In this document: positions 1-6,296 of the stretch, in pieces
Numbering within the stretch: position 1 is the stretch's first letter
Layout of the letters: every line of letters begins with the position of its first letter
Assembly (NCBI GenBank): GCA_050742535.1
Contig: JBOGIQ010000198.1
Location: 1 to 10,853 of the forward strand
Length of the DNA stretch: 10,853 bases
Direction of reading: 5' to 3'
Origin: Gp6-AA40 sp050742535
GTDB taxonomy: Bacteria > Acidobacteriota > Vicinamibacteria > Vicinamibacterales > UBA2999
The notes under the pieces: model-generated
What the model was told of the DNA's origin: nothing
What the model saw: the letters and a program-made list of their open reading frames with translations, nothing else
Databases searched by the model: none
Position numbers and translations under genes: made by a program

Positions 1-883
1 GGGTCGAGCCGGCGGAGGCGGTGGCGGCGGCGCCGCCGGCCGTGGCGCTGCCGGCGCCTTTACGCCGACGGAGGGCGCCAAGGACCTGAAGACCGTCCTC
101 TTCAACTGGACGTGGCGCATGGGGATGCTGCGTAGCGGCGCCGAGTCCGAGCTGGTCAAGACGCTCGACTATCACGCCGCTGGCGGCACCATACAGGTCA
201 ACGGGCAGCCCTGCACGCTGACCAAGTACCGCGTCCAGGCCAACTATCAGGTGCCAGGCTGGCGGACGCAAATCGAGTGCACGTTCAAGAACAAGCAGAC
301 GTACAAGAACGTCGAGACGCTGAGCGGCGATTACGCGTGGGACGAAGACATTCCCGGCGCCGAGCTCGTTGCCGGCCAGGGAAAGGCGACACCGAACCCC
401 GCCTCGCTCGTGGAGCGGCGGATCCGTCTCTGGGCGAGTCCTCACGGCGCGGTGAAGGCCGCCATTGCCGGCGCGGCCGGCATGTCGCCGGCTGAATCGT
501 TTGGCGAGAATCCGGCCGTGCTGCTCGATGCCCAGGCAAAGGCTGGAGCGAAACCGACGACGACGCTGGAATGGCAGGCGGATAAGGCCGTCCTGACGTT
601 CCCGGTTCCCGGCGTACCTGGTGCGACCGCCGTGGCGACGCTGACCAACTACCTGCCCGACAGCGTGGTCGTGACGAACGGGGCGGACAAGACGGAATTC
701 ATCTACGGCAAGTGGGCGGATTGGAACAACCCGCTGTTCAAGATTGATGCGCTCTACGCCGGCACGATGGTCGAACGCAAGAACGGAACGGTCGTTCGCA
801 GCGTGAACGCCAAGGTCACGGAGATCGGCCAGATCTACGTGATCATGCCGGTGCCCGAGAGTGTGCGTAAGGCTGGAAAGTGA
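1..883 (+). CDS. Exported protein of unknown function, 5' end missing
   Basis: The reading frame is open from base 2 to the TGA at 881-883, so 293 residues are visible and the start lies before the window. The first visible residues are almost all Gly, Ala and Arg, then comes a normal folded sequence from 'AFTPTEGAKDL' onward. A Gly/Ala-rich stretch just after a signal peptide is common in exported acidobacterial proteins, so an N-terminal signal peptide is expected upstream (inference). The body is rich in alternating hydrophobic/polar strands, for example 'LEWQADKAVLTFPVPG' and 'TAVATLTNYLPDSVVV', which suggests a beta-rich periplasmic or surface domain. The C-terminus ends in 'IYVIMPVPESVRKAGK'. 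There is one Cys pair (in QPCTL and IECTF). I recognise no named domain. The next gene starts 8 nt downstream, so the two are probably cotranscribed. An internal ATG at 119 is not needed, because the frame is coding upstream of it. Confidence 0.8.
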   Translation, partial: GRAGGGGGGGAAGRGAAGAFTPTEGAKDLKTVLFNWTWRMGMLRSGAESELVKTLDYHAAGGTIQVNGQPCTLTKYRVQANYQVPGWRTQIECTFKNKQTYKNVETLSGDYAWDEDIPGAELVAGQGKATPNPASLVERRIRLWASPHGAVKAAIAGAAGMSPAESFGENPAVLLDAQAKAGAKPTTTLEWQADKAVLTFPVPGVPGATAVATLTNYLPDSVVVTNGADKTEFIYGKWADWNNPLFKIDALYAGTMVERKNGTVVRSVNAKVTEIGQIYVIMPVPESVRKAGK

Positions 884-891
884 GGACTGCG

Positions 892-1809
892 ATGACCAAT
901 CAGCGAATTATCGGACTGCGCCTTGTGGCGTGCACGGCGGCAGTCCTCACTGTGATCGGTTCGTCCCTGATGGCGCAGGGCGGGTTTGGTGGCGGTCGCG
1001 GCGGCGGCGCACCGCAGGTCGATCCGACAACGTTACCGACACCCCGGCTGGCCAATGGGAAGCCTGACCTGACTGGCTCCTGGGGTGGAGGAGGCTGGAA
1101 CTTCACCGGCTCGGGCGCCCCGGGCGCGACCGTGGGCGGTATGTTCCGGCGATGCACGCCTTTCCAAGCGAAGACCTGTATGGAGTGGACGAACCAGAGC
1201 CAGGACTGGCCGTTCATGTCGACCGCGCGCCTCGATATGCGCCTGCCGGTCTACAAGCCCGAGCACTGGGACAAGATGATCGAGATGGATCAGTGGTCGA
1301 ACCGGGACGACCCGGTCATGACCTGCCTGCCGCTCGGCATTCCGCGGCAGGGCGCACCGGCGCGGATCTTCCACACCGACACCGACATCACGATGATCTA
1401 CAGGGGCGGCAGCGACGGCGCTGGCGGGTACGCTGAACATCGCATGATTGCGCTCGACGGGAAGCCGCACGATCCACGGCGAGCCGCAAACTACACCTAC
1501 ATGGGGTACACCGTGGGTAAGTGGGAAGGCGACACGCTCGTCCTCGACTCGATCGGATTCTCCGACGAGACGTGGCTCGCGCGCGGCGGCTACTTCCACT
1601 CCGACCAGATGCGCGTCGTCGAGAAGTTCACGCGCACCGGGAACCAGCTTCTCTACCAGGTGACGGTCGAGGATCCGGTCGTGCTCGTCGAGCCGTGGGT
1701 CATGCCCGACAGGAGGATGAACCTGGGCCCCAACAACACGATCATCGGCGAGCGCGGCAGCTGCACGGAGAGCGAGCACAAGGAAGTCAGCACCCAGATG
1801 CGACACTGA
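892..1809 (+). CDS. Secreted protein of the acidobacterial 'GKPDLTG' family, function unknown
   Basis: The 305-residue product begins with a signal peptide: charged 'MTNQR', a hydrophobic core at about 12-25, and a likely cut after 'SLMA' (residue 28). A Gly-rich stretch (30-40) follows. Then comes 'PRLANGKPDLTGSW' (51-64), an opening I associate with very numerous uncharacterised Acidobacteriota secreted proteins. The C-terminal half has the matching core 'MGYTVGKWEGDTLVLDSIGF' (204-223), 'FHSDQMRVVEKF' and 'VTVEDPVVLVEPW'. Four mature cysteines (88, 96, 144, 291) could form disulfides. The function is unknown; a beta-barrel or lipocalin-like fold is only a guess. ATG 892 was chosen because GTGAGG lies a few bases upstream. 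A GTG at 880 in the same frame, overlapping the previous stop as GTGA, would add four residues and cannot be excluded. It probably shares a transcript with the upstream exported protein. Confidence 0.85.
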   Translation: MTNQRIIGLRLVACTAAVLTVIGSSLMAQGGFGGGRGGGAPQVDPTTLPTPRLANGKPDLTGSWGGGGWNFTGSGAPGATVGGMFRRCTPFQAKTCMEWTNQSQDWPFMSTARLDMRLPVYKPEHWDKMIEMDQWSNRDDPVMTCLPLGIPRQGAPARIFHTDTDITMIYRGGSDGAGGYAEHRMIALDGKPHDPRRAANYTYMGYTVGKWEGDTLVLDSIGFSDETWLARGGYFHSDQMRVVEKFTRTGNQLLYQVTVEDPVVLVEPWVMPDRRMNLGPNNTIIGERGSCTESEHKEVSTQMRH

Positions 1810-1815
1810 GTCCCC

Positions 1816-1838
1816 GGAAGGCCTTAACGGCCTTCCTT
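1816..1838 (+). terminator. Perfect 8-bp hairpin between two genes; weak terminator or attenuator
   Basis: GGAAGGCC (1816-1823) and GGCCTTCC (1829-1836) form a perfect 8-bp stem with a 5-nt loop TTAAC, starting 6 nt after the stop of the upstream gene. It is followed only by TTGG, not a T-tract, so it is not a textbook intrinsic terminator. It could partly separate the exported-protein genes from the membrane-protein genes, or protect the 3' end of the upstream message. Confidence 0.45.
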
Positions 1839-1843
1839 GGATC

Positions 1844-1850
1844 GGAGGGA
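1844..1850 (+). promoter_or_regulatory. Ribosome binding site supporting a TTG start
   Basis: GGAGGGA lies 11 nt before the TTG at 1862. No in-frame ATG or GTG lies between this site and the coding sequence, so it is the main reason for accepting TTG as the start of the DUF6644-like gene. Confidence 0.5.
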
Positions 1851-1861
1851 TCGGACGACAT

Positions 1862-2332
1862 TTGCTGGAATCGATTGAAACGAGCCAGCTCGGACTCTGG
1901 CTGCGTGAGTCGCCGTCGGTGTGGGCTTTTCCGACGGTGCTCACGCTTCACACAATCGGACTGGCGGTCCTGATCGGCGCAAGCTGGGTGCTGGATCTCC
2001 GCCTGCTCGGTATCGGCCGTCATGTTCCTCTGTCGGCCTTCCGCTGGGTTTTTCCCACCGTCGCTGTCGGCCTTGTCATCAATCTCGTGACCGGCGTGCT
2101 GCTCTTCATCAAGAACGCGACGGTTTGGGGAGGGGCGCTGCCGTTCTTCGTCAAGATGGCGCTGGTTGTCGCCAGCGTCGCCACGCTGCTGCCGATACGC
2201 TCAGTCGTGTTGCGCGGCGGGGACGAACAGGGCGACGTGAACCGTAACGCGCGACTGCTCGCCGTGGCCTCGATTCTCGCCTGGAGCGCGGCGGTCACCG
2301 CGGGCCGTCTGCTCGCCTATACGGTTGTGTAG
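1862..2332 (+). CDS. DUF6644-like four-helix membrane protein
   Basis: The 156-residue integral membrane protein has four predicted helices at about 23-47, 61-84, 93-113 and 132-154. Its pattern 'FPTVLTLHTIGLAVLIGASW' (23-42), then 'DLRLLG' and 'VINLVTGVLLF', matches my recollection of the DUF6644 family, which is common in Acidobacteriota and often sits next to similar membrane proteins. H30 in helix 1 and R149 in helix 4 are shared with the C-terminal half of the next gene (H183 and R305). A conserved membrane histidine raises the possibility of heme or quinone binding, but nothing here proves it. The start is TTG, supported by GGAGGGA upstream. The following gene begins 6 nt after its stop, so they are very likely cotranslated. 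Confidence 0.75.
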   Translation: MLESIETSQLGLWLRESPSVWAFPTVLTLHTIGLAVLIGASWVLDLRLLGIGRHVPLSAFRWVFPTVAVGLVINLVTGVLLFIKNATVWGGALPFFVKMALVVASVATLLPIRSVVLRGGDEQGDVNRNARLLAVASILAWSAAVTAGRLLAYTVV

Positions 2333-2338
2333 GACATT

Positions 2339-3283
2339 GTGACGCTCGCACATCTGCACCTGATCATGAACCACGTGCCGACCGTCGGATCGGTGGTCGC
2401 ACTGGCACTGCTGATTCTCGGCTATGCGCGGCGCAACGAGCACTTGAAGCATGTCGGCCTGGAACTGCTCTTTGTCATTGCCGTCCTCACTCTTCCCGTC
2501 TTCGTGAGCGGCGTCGCCGCGCACCGGGAGCTGCGCGAGGTCAAGGAGGTCTCCGACGACGCGATCAGGATCCACCAGGATGTGGCGATCTTTGGTTTTG
2601 CCTGGATGGAGTTCGCCGGATTCATTGCCTGGGTCGCCTTGTGGCAGTGGCGACGCCGCGGTGCCGCGGCGCGCGGGCTCGTTCCGGTCGCCACGGCGCT
2701 TCTGATTGTGTCGCTCGCGGTGATGGGACGCGCGGCAAATCTCGGCGGCGAGATTCGCCATCCTGAGATTCGCGCCGCTGATGCCGCCGCAGCCACGCCG
2801 GGCGATCCGAAACGCTTCGTCCAGTATTCGATCAATCAGACGGCCGTGTACAGCCGTTGGATGTGGCCCGCCGCTGAGGCGGTGCACTTCCTCGGCCTTT
2901 CACTGTCGTTCGGTGTGCTGCTGGCCGTGAATCTGCGGATCCTCGGCGCGATGAAGCAGATCCCGTTCGCGGACGTGCATCGTCTGCTGCCGTGGGGCAT
3001 GCTCGGTTTTGGCGCGAACCTGATCACCGGCATGTTTTTCTTCATCGGGCAGCCTGGTCAGTACGTCGAAAGCGACCCGTTCTACTGGAAGGTCATCTTT
3101 CTGGTGATCGCCGGCGCGAATTTTCTCTATCTAACGGTGTTCGGCAAGGCCTGGCGCGATGGCGACCACGACAGATTCACCCCGAACGTGGGCGACAAGG
3201 CGATGGCGCTGCTGTCGCTGACCGCGTGGCTCGGCGTGCTCTACGCGGGCCGCATGCTTCCTTTCCTGGGCAGGTCGTTCTGA
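2339..3283 (+). CDS. DUF2231-like / DUF6644-like fusion membrane protein
   Basis: The 314-residue product has about eight membrane helices in two halves. The N-terminal half (1-145) starts 'MTLAHLHLIMNHVPTVGSVV' and ends in 'GGEIRHPEIR' (136-145). I associate both with DUF2231-like proteins, which have repeated His residues (here H5, H7, H12, H79, H141). The C-terminal half (about 177-310) aligns by eye with the upstream 156-aa protein: 'AVHFLGLSLSFG' with 'TLHTIGLAVLIG', 'NLRILG' with 'DLRLLG', 'ANLITGMFFFI' with 'INLVTGVLLFI', and 'AWLGVLYAGRML' with 'AWSAAVTAGRLL'. GTG 2339 was preferred over ATG 2366 because it keeps the His-rich HLHLIMNH motif and has TAGGAC just upstream. The role is unknown; a membrane b-heme or redox partner function is inferred from the histidines only. 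Confidence 0.75.
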   Translation: MTLAHLHLIMNHVPTVGSVVALALLILGYARRNEHLKHVGLELLFVIAVLTLPVFVSGVAAHRELREVKEVSDDAIRIHQDVAIFGFAWMEFAGFIAWVALWQWRRRGAAARGLVPVATALLIVSLAVMGRAANLGGEIRHPEIRAADAAAATPGDPKRFVQYSINQTAVYSRWMWPAAEAVHFLGLSLSFGVLLAVNLRILGAMKQIPFADVHRLLPWGMLGFGANLITGMFFFIGQPGQYVESDPFYWKVIFLVIAGANFLYLTVFGKAWRDGDHDRFTPNVGDKAMALLSLTAWLGVLYAGRMLPFLGRSF

Positions 3284-3284
3284 G

Positions 3285-3374
3285 ATGATCGTCACGATTC
3301 CCACCGCGCTGACGGTTCTTGCGTGCCTGGTGATCGTTGGCGTCATCGGCTATCTGCTCGATCGCACGGCCTGA
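3285..3374 (+). CDS. 29-residue single-helix membrane microprotein
   Basis: The ATG at 3285 is one base after the TGA stop (3281-3283) of the membrane fusion protein and opens a 29-codon frame ending at TGA 3372-3374. The product is MIVTIPT, then a hydrophobic segment LTVLACLVIVGVIGYLL (9-25), then DRTA, so it is one membrane helix with a short charged tail. The near-overlapping stop and start suggest translation by reinitiation. CAGG at 3271-3274 is a weak ribosome site. Size, topology and position resemble small accessory subunits placed last in heme-copper or bd oxidase operons (CydX, CcoQ-like), but that is an analogy of architecture, not detected homology. A chance ORF is possible, though an uninterrupted hydrophobic core at this exact spacing argues for a real gene. 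Confidence 0.5.
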   Translation: MIVTIPTALTVLACLVIVGVIGYLLDRTA

Positions 3375-3395
3375 GCCGAACGTACTTTCGAACTT

Positions 3396-3436
3396 ACTTT
3401 TCCACTTTTCCACTTTTCCACTTTTCCAGTTATTCC
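3396..3436. repeat. Tandem repeat of ACTTTTCC, four perfect copies plus one degenerate
   Basis: ACTTTTCC occurs at 3396-3403, 3404-3411, 3412-3419 and 3420-3427, followed by a degenerate AGTTATTCC (3428-3436) and another ACTT. The unit is 8 bp, AT-rich against a GC-rich background, and lies between the convergent ends of the microprotein gene (plus) and the CotH-like gene (minus). It codes for nothing. It is too short and spacer-free to be CRISPR. Slipped-strand expansion or a species-wide intergenic simple repeat are the likeliest origins. Confidence 0.85.
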
Positions 3437-3443
3437 ACTTAAA

Positions 3444-4796
3444 TTAGCGCGCTGTTTTTGTGAGTTCTGCCCGGACGAACGTGGCCCGGTTGGTGACGTA
3501 GGGCACGATGCCCGCCCCGCCGGCGACAACCTCGTCGAATGTCGTCAGCCATTCCTTGCCTTCGAGCGCGATGGACGGACGGATGGCCGGCCCAATCTCG
3601 GCAACCTGCCGCGCGAATCGGTCGGGCACGAAGAGGCTCTCCGAGAGCTCGGCCATGCGGGCGAGGTATTTCGACCGGAACGCGTCGACGGCGTACACGC
3701 GGGACAGGAACCGGTTGTTCCCGTTCCACGGGGAATAGATGGACACCCCGCCGCTGTAATTACGCCCGTTGCCAAACGAGAAGTCCTGGTCCCAGGCGAT
3801 GAAGTGCATCCGGTTCGTCTCGGGGTGGAGGTAGGTATAGAAGTTCTGGCCGTTCTGGAGCAGGCTGTCGTGGTTGGCGATCCAGACGAGCACGGCGAAG
3901 TAGCGTGCGAAGTCGTCGAGGTCCAGATAGTCGCCAATCTGCGCGGCGAACTCTTCATCGGTCGCTTTTGAGACGAGCCGGCCGAACGCCATGACGCGCT
4001 GCTTCTGCGCCTCGGTCAAGTCGGTCTTCGGATCGTAGGACTGGTTGTAGGCGGCCCAGTTCGCGCCCCAGTCCGTAAACAGATCCTGCGTGGACGGCTT
4101 GAAGATGGCGCCCTTTTTCGTGCCGAACCGGTCGTCGGCGAAGTTCTCGTCGACGTTTTCCGAGATCGAGTAGAGGCCCAGGTAGCGCTTCTCGCCCTGC
4201 CCTTCGACCGTCAGATAGACCTGCGCGTAGGTCGTTCGCGGCGCGAGCGCGCCCGCGTCGCGGTACAGCCGGTAGGCGAGCACCTCGTTCATCCAACCGA
4301 CATCGGTGATGTTGTTCTGGAAGTTGATCGTGGTGAGCCCGGCCAGCTTCTGACCTTTGACATGTTTGTTGAGGTCCACCTTGAGCGAGATCTTGTCGCT
4401 GCCGGCCCGCGTGGCCCGCAGGTACGAGCCGTTCCCCTTGTAGCGGACCGCCACGTCGCGGAACGTCCAGTCGTCGATCTGCAGCGTGCCGCGGACGTAG
4501 TCGAACTCGATGCCCTGCCGCCCGGCCACTCCATTGCGGCCTCCCGGCGGCCCGAGGAACCGGCCGCCGCCAAACCCGAACCCGCCGCCCTGGCCCTGAC
4601 GCGGCTGCAGCGCGCGCCACGCGTCGGCGGAAAGCGTCAGGTTCGCTGTCCAGACTTTCGTTGGCGAGAAAAAATCGGACTGGGTAATGGAGGTGACGTT
4701 CGTCGGCGTGACGTCCTGGCGGGCGGCGGACGGCGTCCCCAGCATGCCGAGGCCGATGCCGGCGACGGCGAACAAGCGGAGAAGAAGGCGGCGCAT
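3444..4796 (-). CDS. CotH-kinase family secreted protein
   Basis: The 450-residue product has a signal peptide (MRRLLLRLFAVAGIGLGMLG, cut near SAA, about residue 24). It matches the CotH family of atypical protein kinases: 'GTLQIDDWTFRDVAVRYKGN' (103-122), the lysine-bearing 'ISLKVDLN' (136-143), 'LTTINFQNN' (154-162), 'NEVLAYRLYRDAG' (170-182), 'GLYSISENVDENF' (207-219) and the acidic 'FIAWDQDFSFG' (332-342), the family's metal-binding Asp region. A Gly-rich insertion (about 66-92) interrupts the N-terminal part. CotH proteins are known from Bacillus spore coats; exported homologues are frequent in non-sporulating bacteria with unknown substrates. ATG 4796 was chosen because it puts the signal peptide at the N-terminus; ATG 4823 and 4865 would add 9 and 23 residues before it. 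No strong ribosome site is visible. It is divergent from the response regulator gene. Confidence 0.88.
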   Translation of the reverse strand: MRRLLLRLFAVAGIGLGMLGTPSAARQDVTPTNVTSITQSDFFSPTKVWTANLTLSADAWRALQPRQGQGGGFGFGGGRFLGPPGGRNGVAGRQGIEFDYVRGTLQIDDWTFRDVAVRYKGNGSYLRATRAGSDKISLKVDLNKHVKGQKLAGLTTINFQNNITDVGWMNEVLAYRLYRDAGALAPRTTYAQVYLTVEGQGEKRYLGLYSISENVDENFADDRFGTKKGAIFKPSTQDLFTDWGANWAAYNQSYDPKTDLTEAQKQRVMAFGRLVSKATDEEFAAQIGDYLDLDDFARYFAVLVWIANHDSLLQNGQNFYTYLHPETNRMHFIAWDQDFSFGNGRNYSGGVSIYSPWNGNNRFLSRVYAVDAFRSKYLARMAELSESLFVPDRFARQVAEIGPAIRPSIALEGKEWLTTFDEVVAGGAGIVPYVTNRATFVRAELTKTAR

Positions 4797-4951
4797 GACG
4801 ACCGATGCAGGATACGACGGCATGTCGCCGGGATACAACGACGGCGGCCGGGAGGGCCATAACATCAGGAAAGTCGAGGCGCGCGCGAGCTCTGATTCTC
4901 GTTAGCAGCGGATAGCGTTCTAAACTGAGGTCGCCTGAGGGCGGCCATACT
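4797..4951. promoter_or_regulatory. Divergent intergenic region, presumed promoters on both strands
   Basis: These 155 bases separate the CotH-like gene (minus) from the response regulator (plus), so promoters for both must lie here or overlap the start of the CotH frame. I see no convincing -35/-10 pair. CTGAGG occurs twice (4925-4930 and 4935-4940); the second copy, with GAGGG at 4937-4941, is about 10 nt before ATG 4952 and is a plausible ribosome site. Confidence 0.4.
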
Positions 4952-5341
4952 ATGCAGTCAGAATCCGTCAGGAAGACGATCCTCGTCCTCGACGACATCG
5001 CCGACTATCTGCAGGCACTCGCCCGGACGCTGTCATCGGAATGGAACGTGCTGTGCGCGAACTCGGCACACGAAGCGCGAGCAGTCGTTGAAAGGCAACG
5101 GCCGGACGTCGCGCTCATCGATGTCCGATTGTCGGAATCCGATCCGGATAACCGCGAAGGGCTCGAGATCCTGGCGTGGCTCCGTCAACGTGACGCGTCG
5201 ATCCCGGTCGTAGTAATGAGTGCCTACCAGGACAGCGATGCGACGGAAGAGGCCATGCGCCTGGGGGCGCGCGCGTTCGTGAAGAAACCGTTGGACCTTC
5301 GGAGCCTGAAAGCGCTCGTCGCCGGTCTGTGCGAGAGCTAG
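4952..5341 (+). CDS. Single-domain response regulator (CheY-like receiver)
   Basis: The 129-residue protein is a receiver domain with no output domain. The acidic pair D14/D15 in 'ILVLDDI', the phosphoacceptor D57 in 'VALIDVRL', the Ser S90 in 'VVVMSAY' and the lysine K112 in 'FVKKPLD' are all present, so it should be phosphorylatable by a sensor kinase and bind Mg2+. The loop after D57 (SESDPDNREG) is a few residues longer than in CheY. No histidine kinase is in the window, so it is an orphan here. It could act in a phosphorelay, bind a partner protein, or serve a distant hybrid kinase. It ends 73 bp before livH on the same strand, so readthrough into the transporter operon is possible, with a weak hairpin in between. 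Confidence 0.9.
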   Translation: MQSESVRKTILVLDDIADYLQALARTLSSEWNVLCANSAHEARAVVERQRPDVALIDVRLSESDPDNREGLEILAWLRQRDASIPVVVMSAYQDSDATEEAMRLGARAFVKKPLDLRSLKALVAGLCES

Positions 5342-5353
5342 ACACAGCGAGAC

Positions 5354-5372
5354 GACGGCAACTCGCGCCGTC
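5354..5372 (+). terminator. Weak hairpin after the response regulator
   Basis: GACGGC (5354-5359) pairs with GCCGTC (5367-5372) across a 7-nt loop, 12 nt after the regulator stop. It is followed by CGGTTCTT, which is only mildly T-rich. It may be a weak terminator isolating the transporter operon. A 6-bp stem can arise by chance in GC-rich DNA. Confidence 0.25.
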
Positions 5373-5403
5373 CGGTTCTTGCGAGCACGGACCGGTGGAG
5401 TCC

Positions 5404-5411
5404 AGAGGTGA
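5404..5411 (+). promoter_or_regulatory. livH: Ribosome binding site supporting the livH TTG start
   Basis: AGAGGTGA lies 3 nt before TTG 5415. The N-terminus it gives, 'MLDQILTNGLVSGCYYALVA', matches the usual start of LivH permeases, so the rare start codon is accepted. Confidence 0.6.
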
Positions 5412-5414
5412 CGC

Positions 5415-6296
5415 TTGCTCGACCAGATTCTGACGAATGGACTGGTATCCGGATGCTACTACGCGCTCGTCGCAACCGGATTCGGTCTCATTTATTCGTC
5501 CACGAAGATCTTCCACATCGCCTATGGCGCCACGTACACGGTCGCCGCGTATGTTTGCTACTACTGCGTGTCCGTTCTCGCCTTTCCGCTGCCATGGTCC
5601 ATCGTCGCCGGCGTCCTGTCAGCCGCGGCGCTGGGGCTCGCGATGGAGTACATCGTGTACTCGCCTCTTGCCGCTCGGCGCGCGCAGCCGCTTGTCTTTC
5701 TCCTCAGCTCGCTCGGTCTGTATATCGTGTCGACCAACACCGTGGCGCTGCTGGCCGGCAACGCCACGATCGGCCTGCGACAGGAGTCCGGGAGCTCGTA
5801 CCGTCTCGCCGGGCTGATCGTGACGGACATGCAGCTTCTCCAGGTCGTGTTCGCGGCGACGCTGCTTCCCGCATTGGCGGTGTTGCTCCGAATGACACGC
5901 CTGGGGCGCCACGTCCGCGCCGTCCGCGACGATCCGGTGCTCGGGTCCGTGGTCGGTATCAGTGAGCGCCGAACGCGTCTGCTGGTCTTTGCGATCGGTT
6001 CGGCGCTGGGTGGACTCGCCGCGATTCTTGCGGCGCTCGACACCGGCATCAATCCGAACGCGGGCTTGTCGGTGCTGTTGATGGCGACGGTCGCCGTCGT
6101 CGTCGGCGGCATGCAGACGTTCGAAGGCCCGCTGGTCGGCGGCCTGATGCTCGGGTTGTTGCGAGGCCTGGTGATCTGGCTCGCCTCGGCCCGTTGGCTG
6201 GAGGCGGTGACGTTCGCGGTGCTCTTCGTTTTCCTGACCGTCAGACCGCAGGGGATCGTCAGCCGAAGAACGCGCCTCGAGGAAGCCATGTCATGA
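5415..6296 (+). CDS. livH: Branched-chain amino acid/amide-type ABC transporter permease LivH
   Basis: The 293-residue integral membrane protein has the usual LivH length and architecture. The N-terminus 'QILTNGLVSGCYYALVATGF' (4-23) and 'GLIYSSTKIFHIAYGATY' (24-41) match the family opening (known form 'GLVYGIIG.INFAHG'). A cytoplasmic coupling region sits at 160-183, 'MTRLGRHVRAVRDDPVLGSV' then 'VGI', followed by 'GSALGGLAAILAAL' (195-208). The C-terminal signatures are 'VAVVVGGMQTFEGPLVGG' (226-243) and 'RPQGI' (277-281). It forms the transmembrane pathway as a heterodimer with LivM, powered by LivG and LivF. The start is TTG. The stop overlaps the livM start as ATGA (6293-6296). Related transporters of this HAAT family carry amino acids, urea, short-chain amides or aromatic acids, so the substrate cannot be read from this subunit. 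Confidence 0.93.
   Translation: MLDQILTNGLVSGCYYALVATGFGLIYSSTKIFHIAYGATYTVAAYVCYYCVSVLAFPLPWSIVAGVLSAAALGLAMEYIVYSPLAARRAQPLVFLLSSLGLYIVSTNTVALLAGNATIGLRQESGSSYRLAGLIVTDMQLLQVVFAATLLPALAVLLRMTRLGRHVRAVRDDPVLGSVVGISERRTRLLVFAIGSALGGLAAILAALDTGINPNAGLSVLLMATVAVVVGGMQTFEGPLVGGLMLGLLRGLVIWLASARWLEAVTFAVLFVFLTVRPQGIVSRRTRLEEAMS

Noticed and set aside
892..975. Possible lipobox LVAC at residues 11-14 of the GKPDLTG-family protein
   Set aside because: The Cys comes before most of the hydrophobic core, leaving too short an h-region, and a better cut (SLMA/QG) lies after the core.
1033..1944. 303-codon antisense open frame opposite the GKPDLTG-family gene
   Set aside because: It spans the hairpin and the start of the next gene, has no membrane or domain pattern, and mirrors codon bias of the plus-strand gene.
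3396..3436. CRISPR-like array
   Set aside because: Units are 8 bp, contiguous and without spacers, and no cas gene is nearby.
3446..3460. Intrinsic terminator from AGCGCGCT followed by GTTTTTG
   Set aside because: The palindrome has no room for a loop, so no stable hairpin forms; the T-run belongs to the last codons of the minus-strand CotH gene.
3955..4998. 347-codon minus-strand frame overlapping the CotH gene and the response regulator start
   Set aside because: It is a different frame of the same strand as CotH, Arg-rich and without motifs; the CotH frame explains the region.
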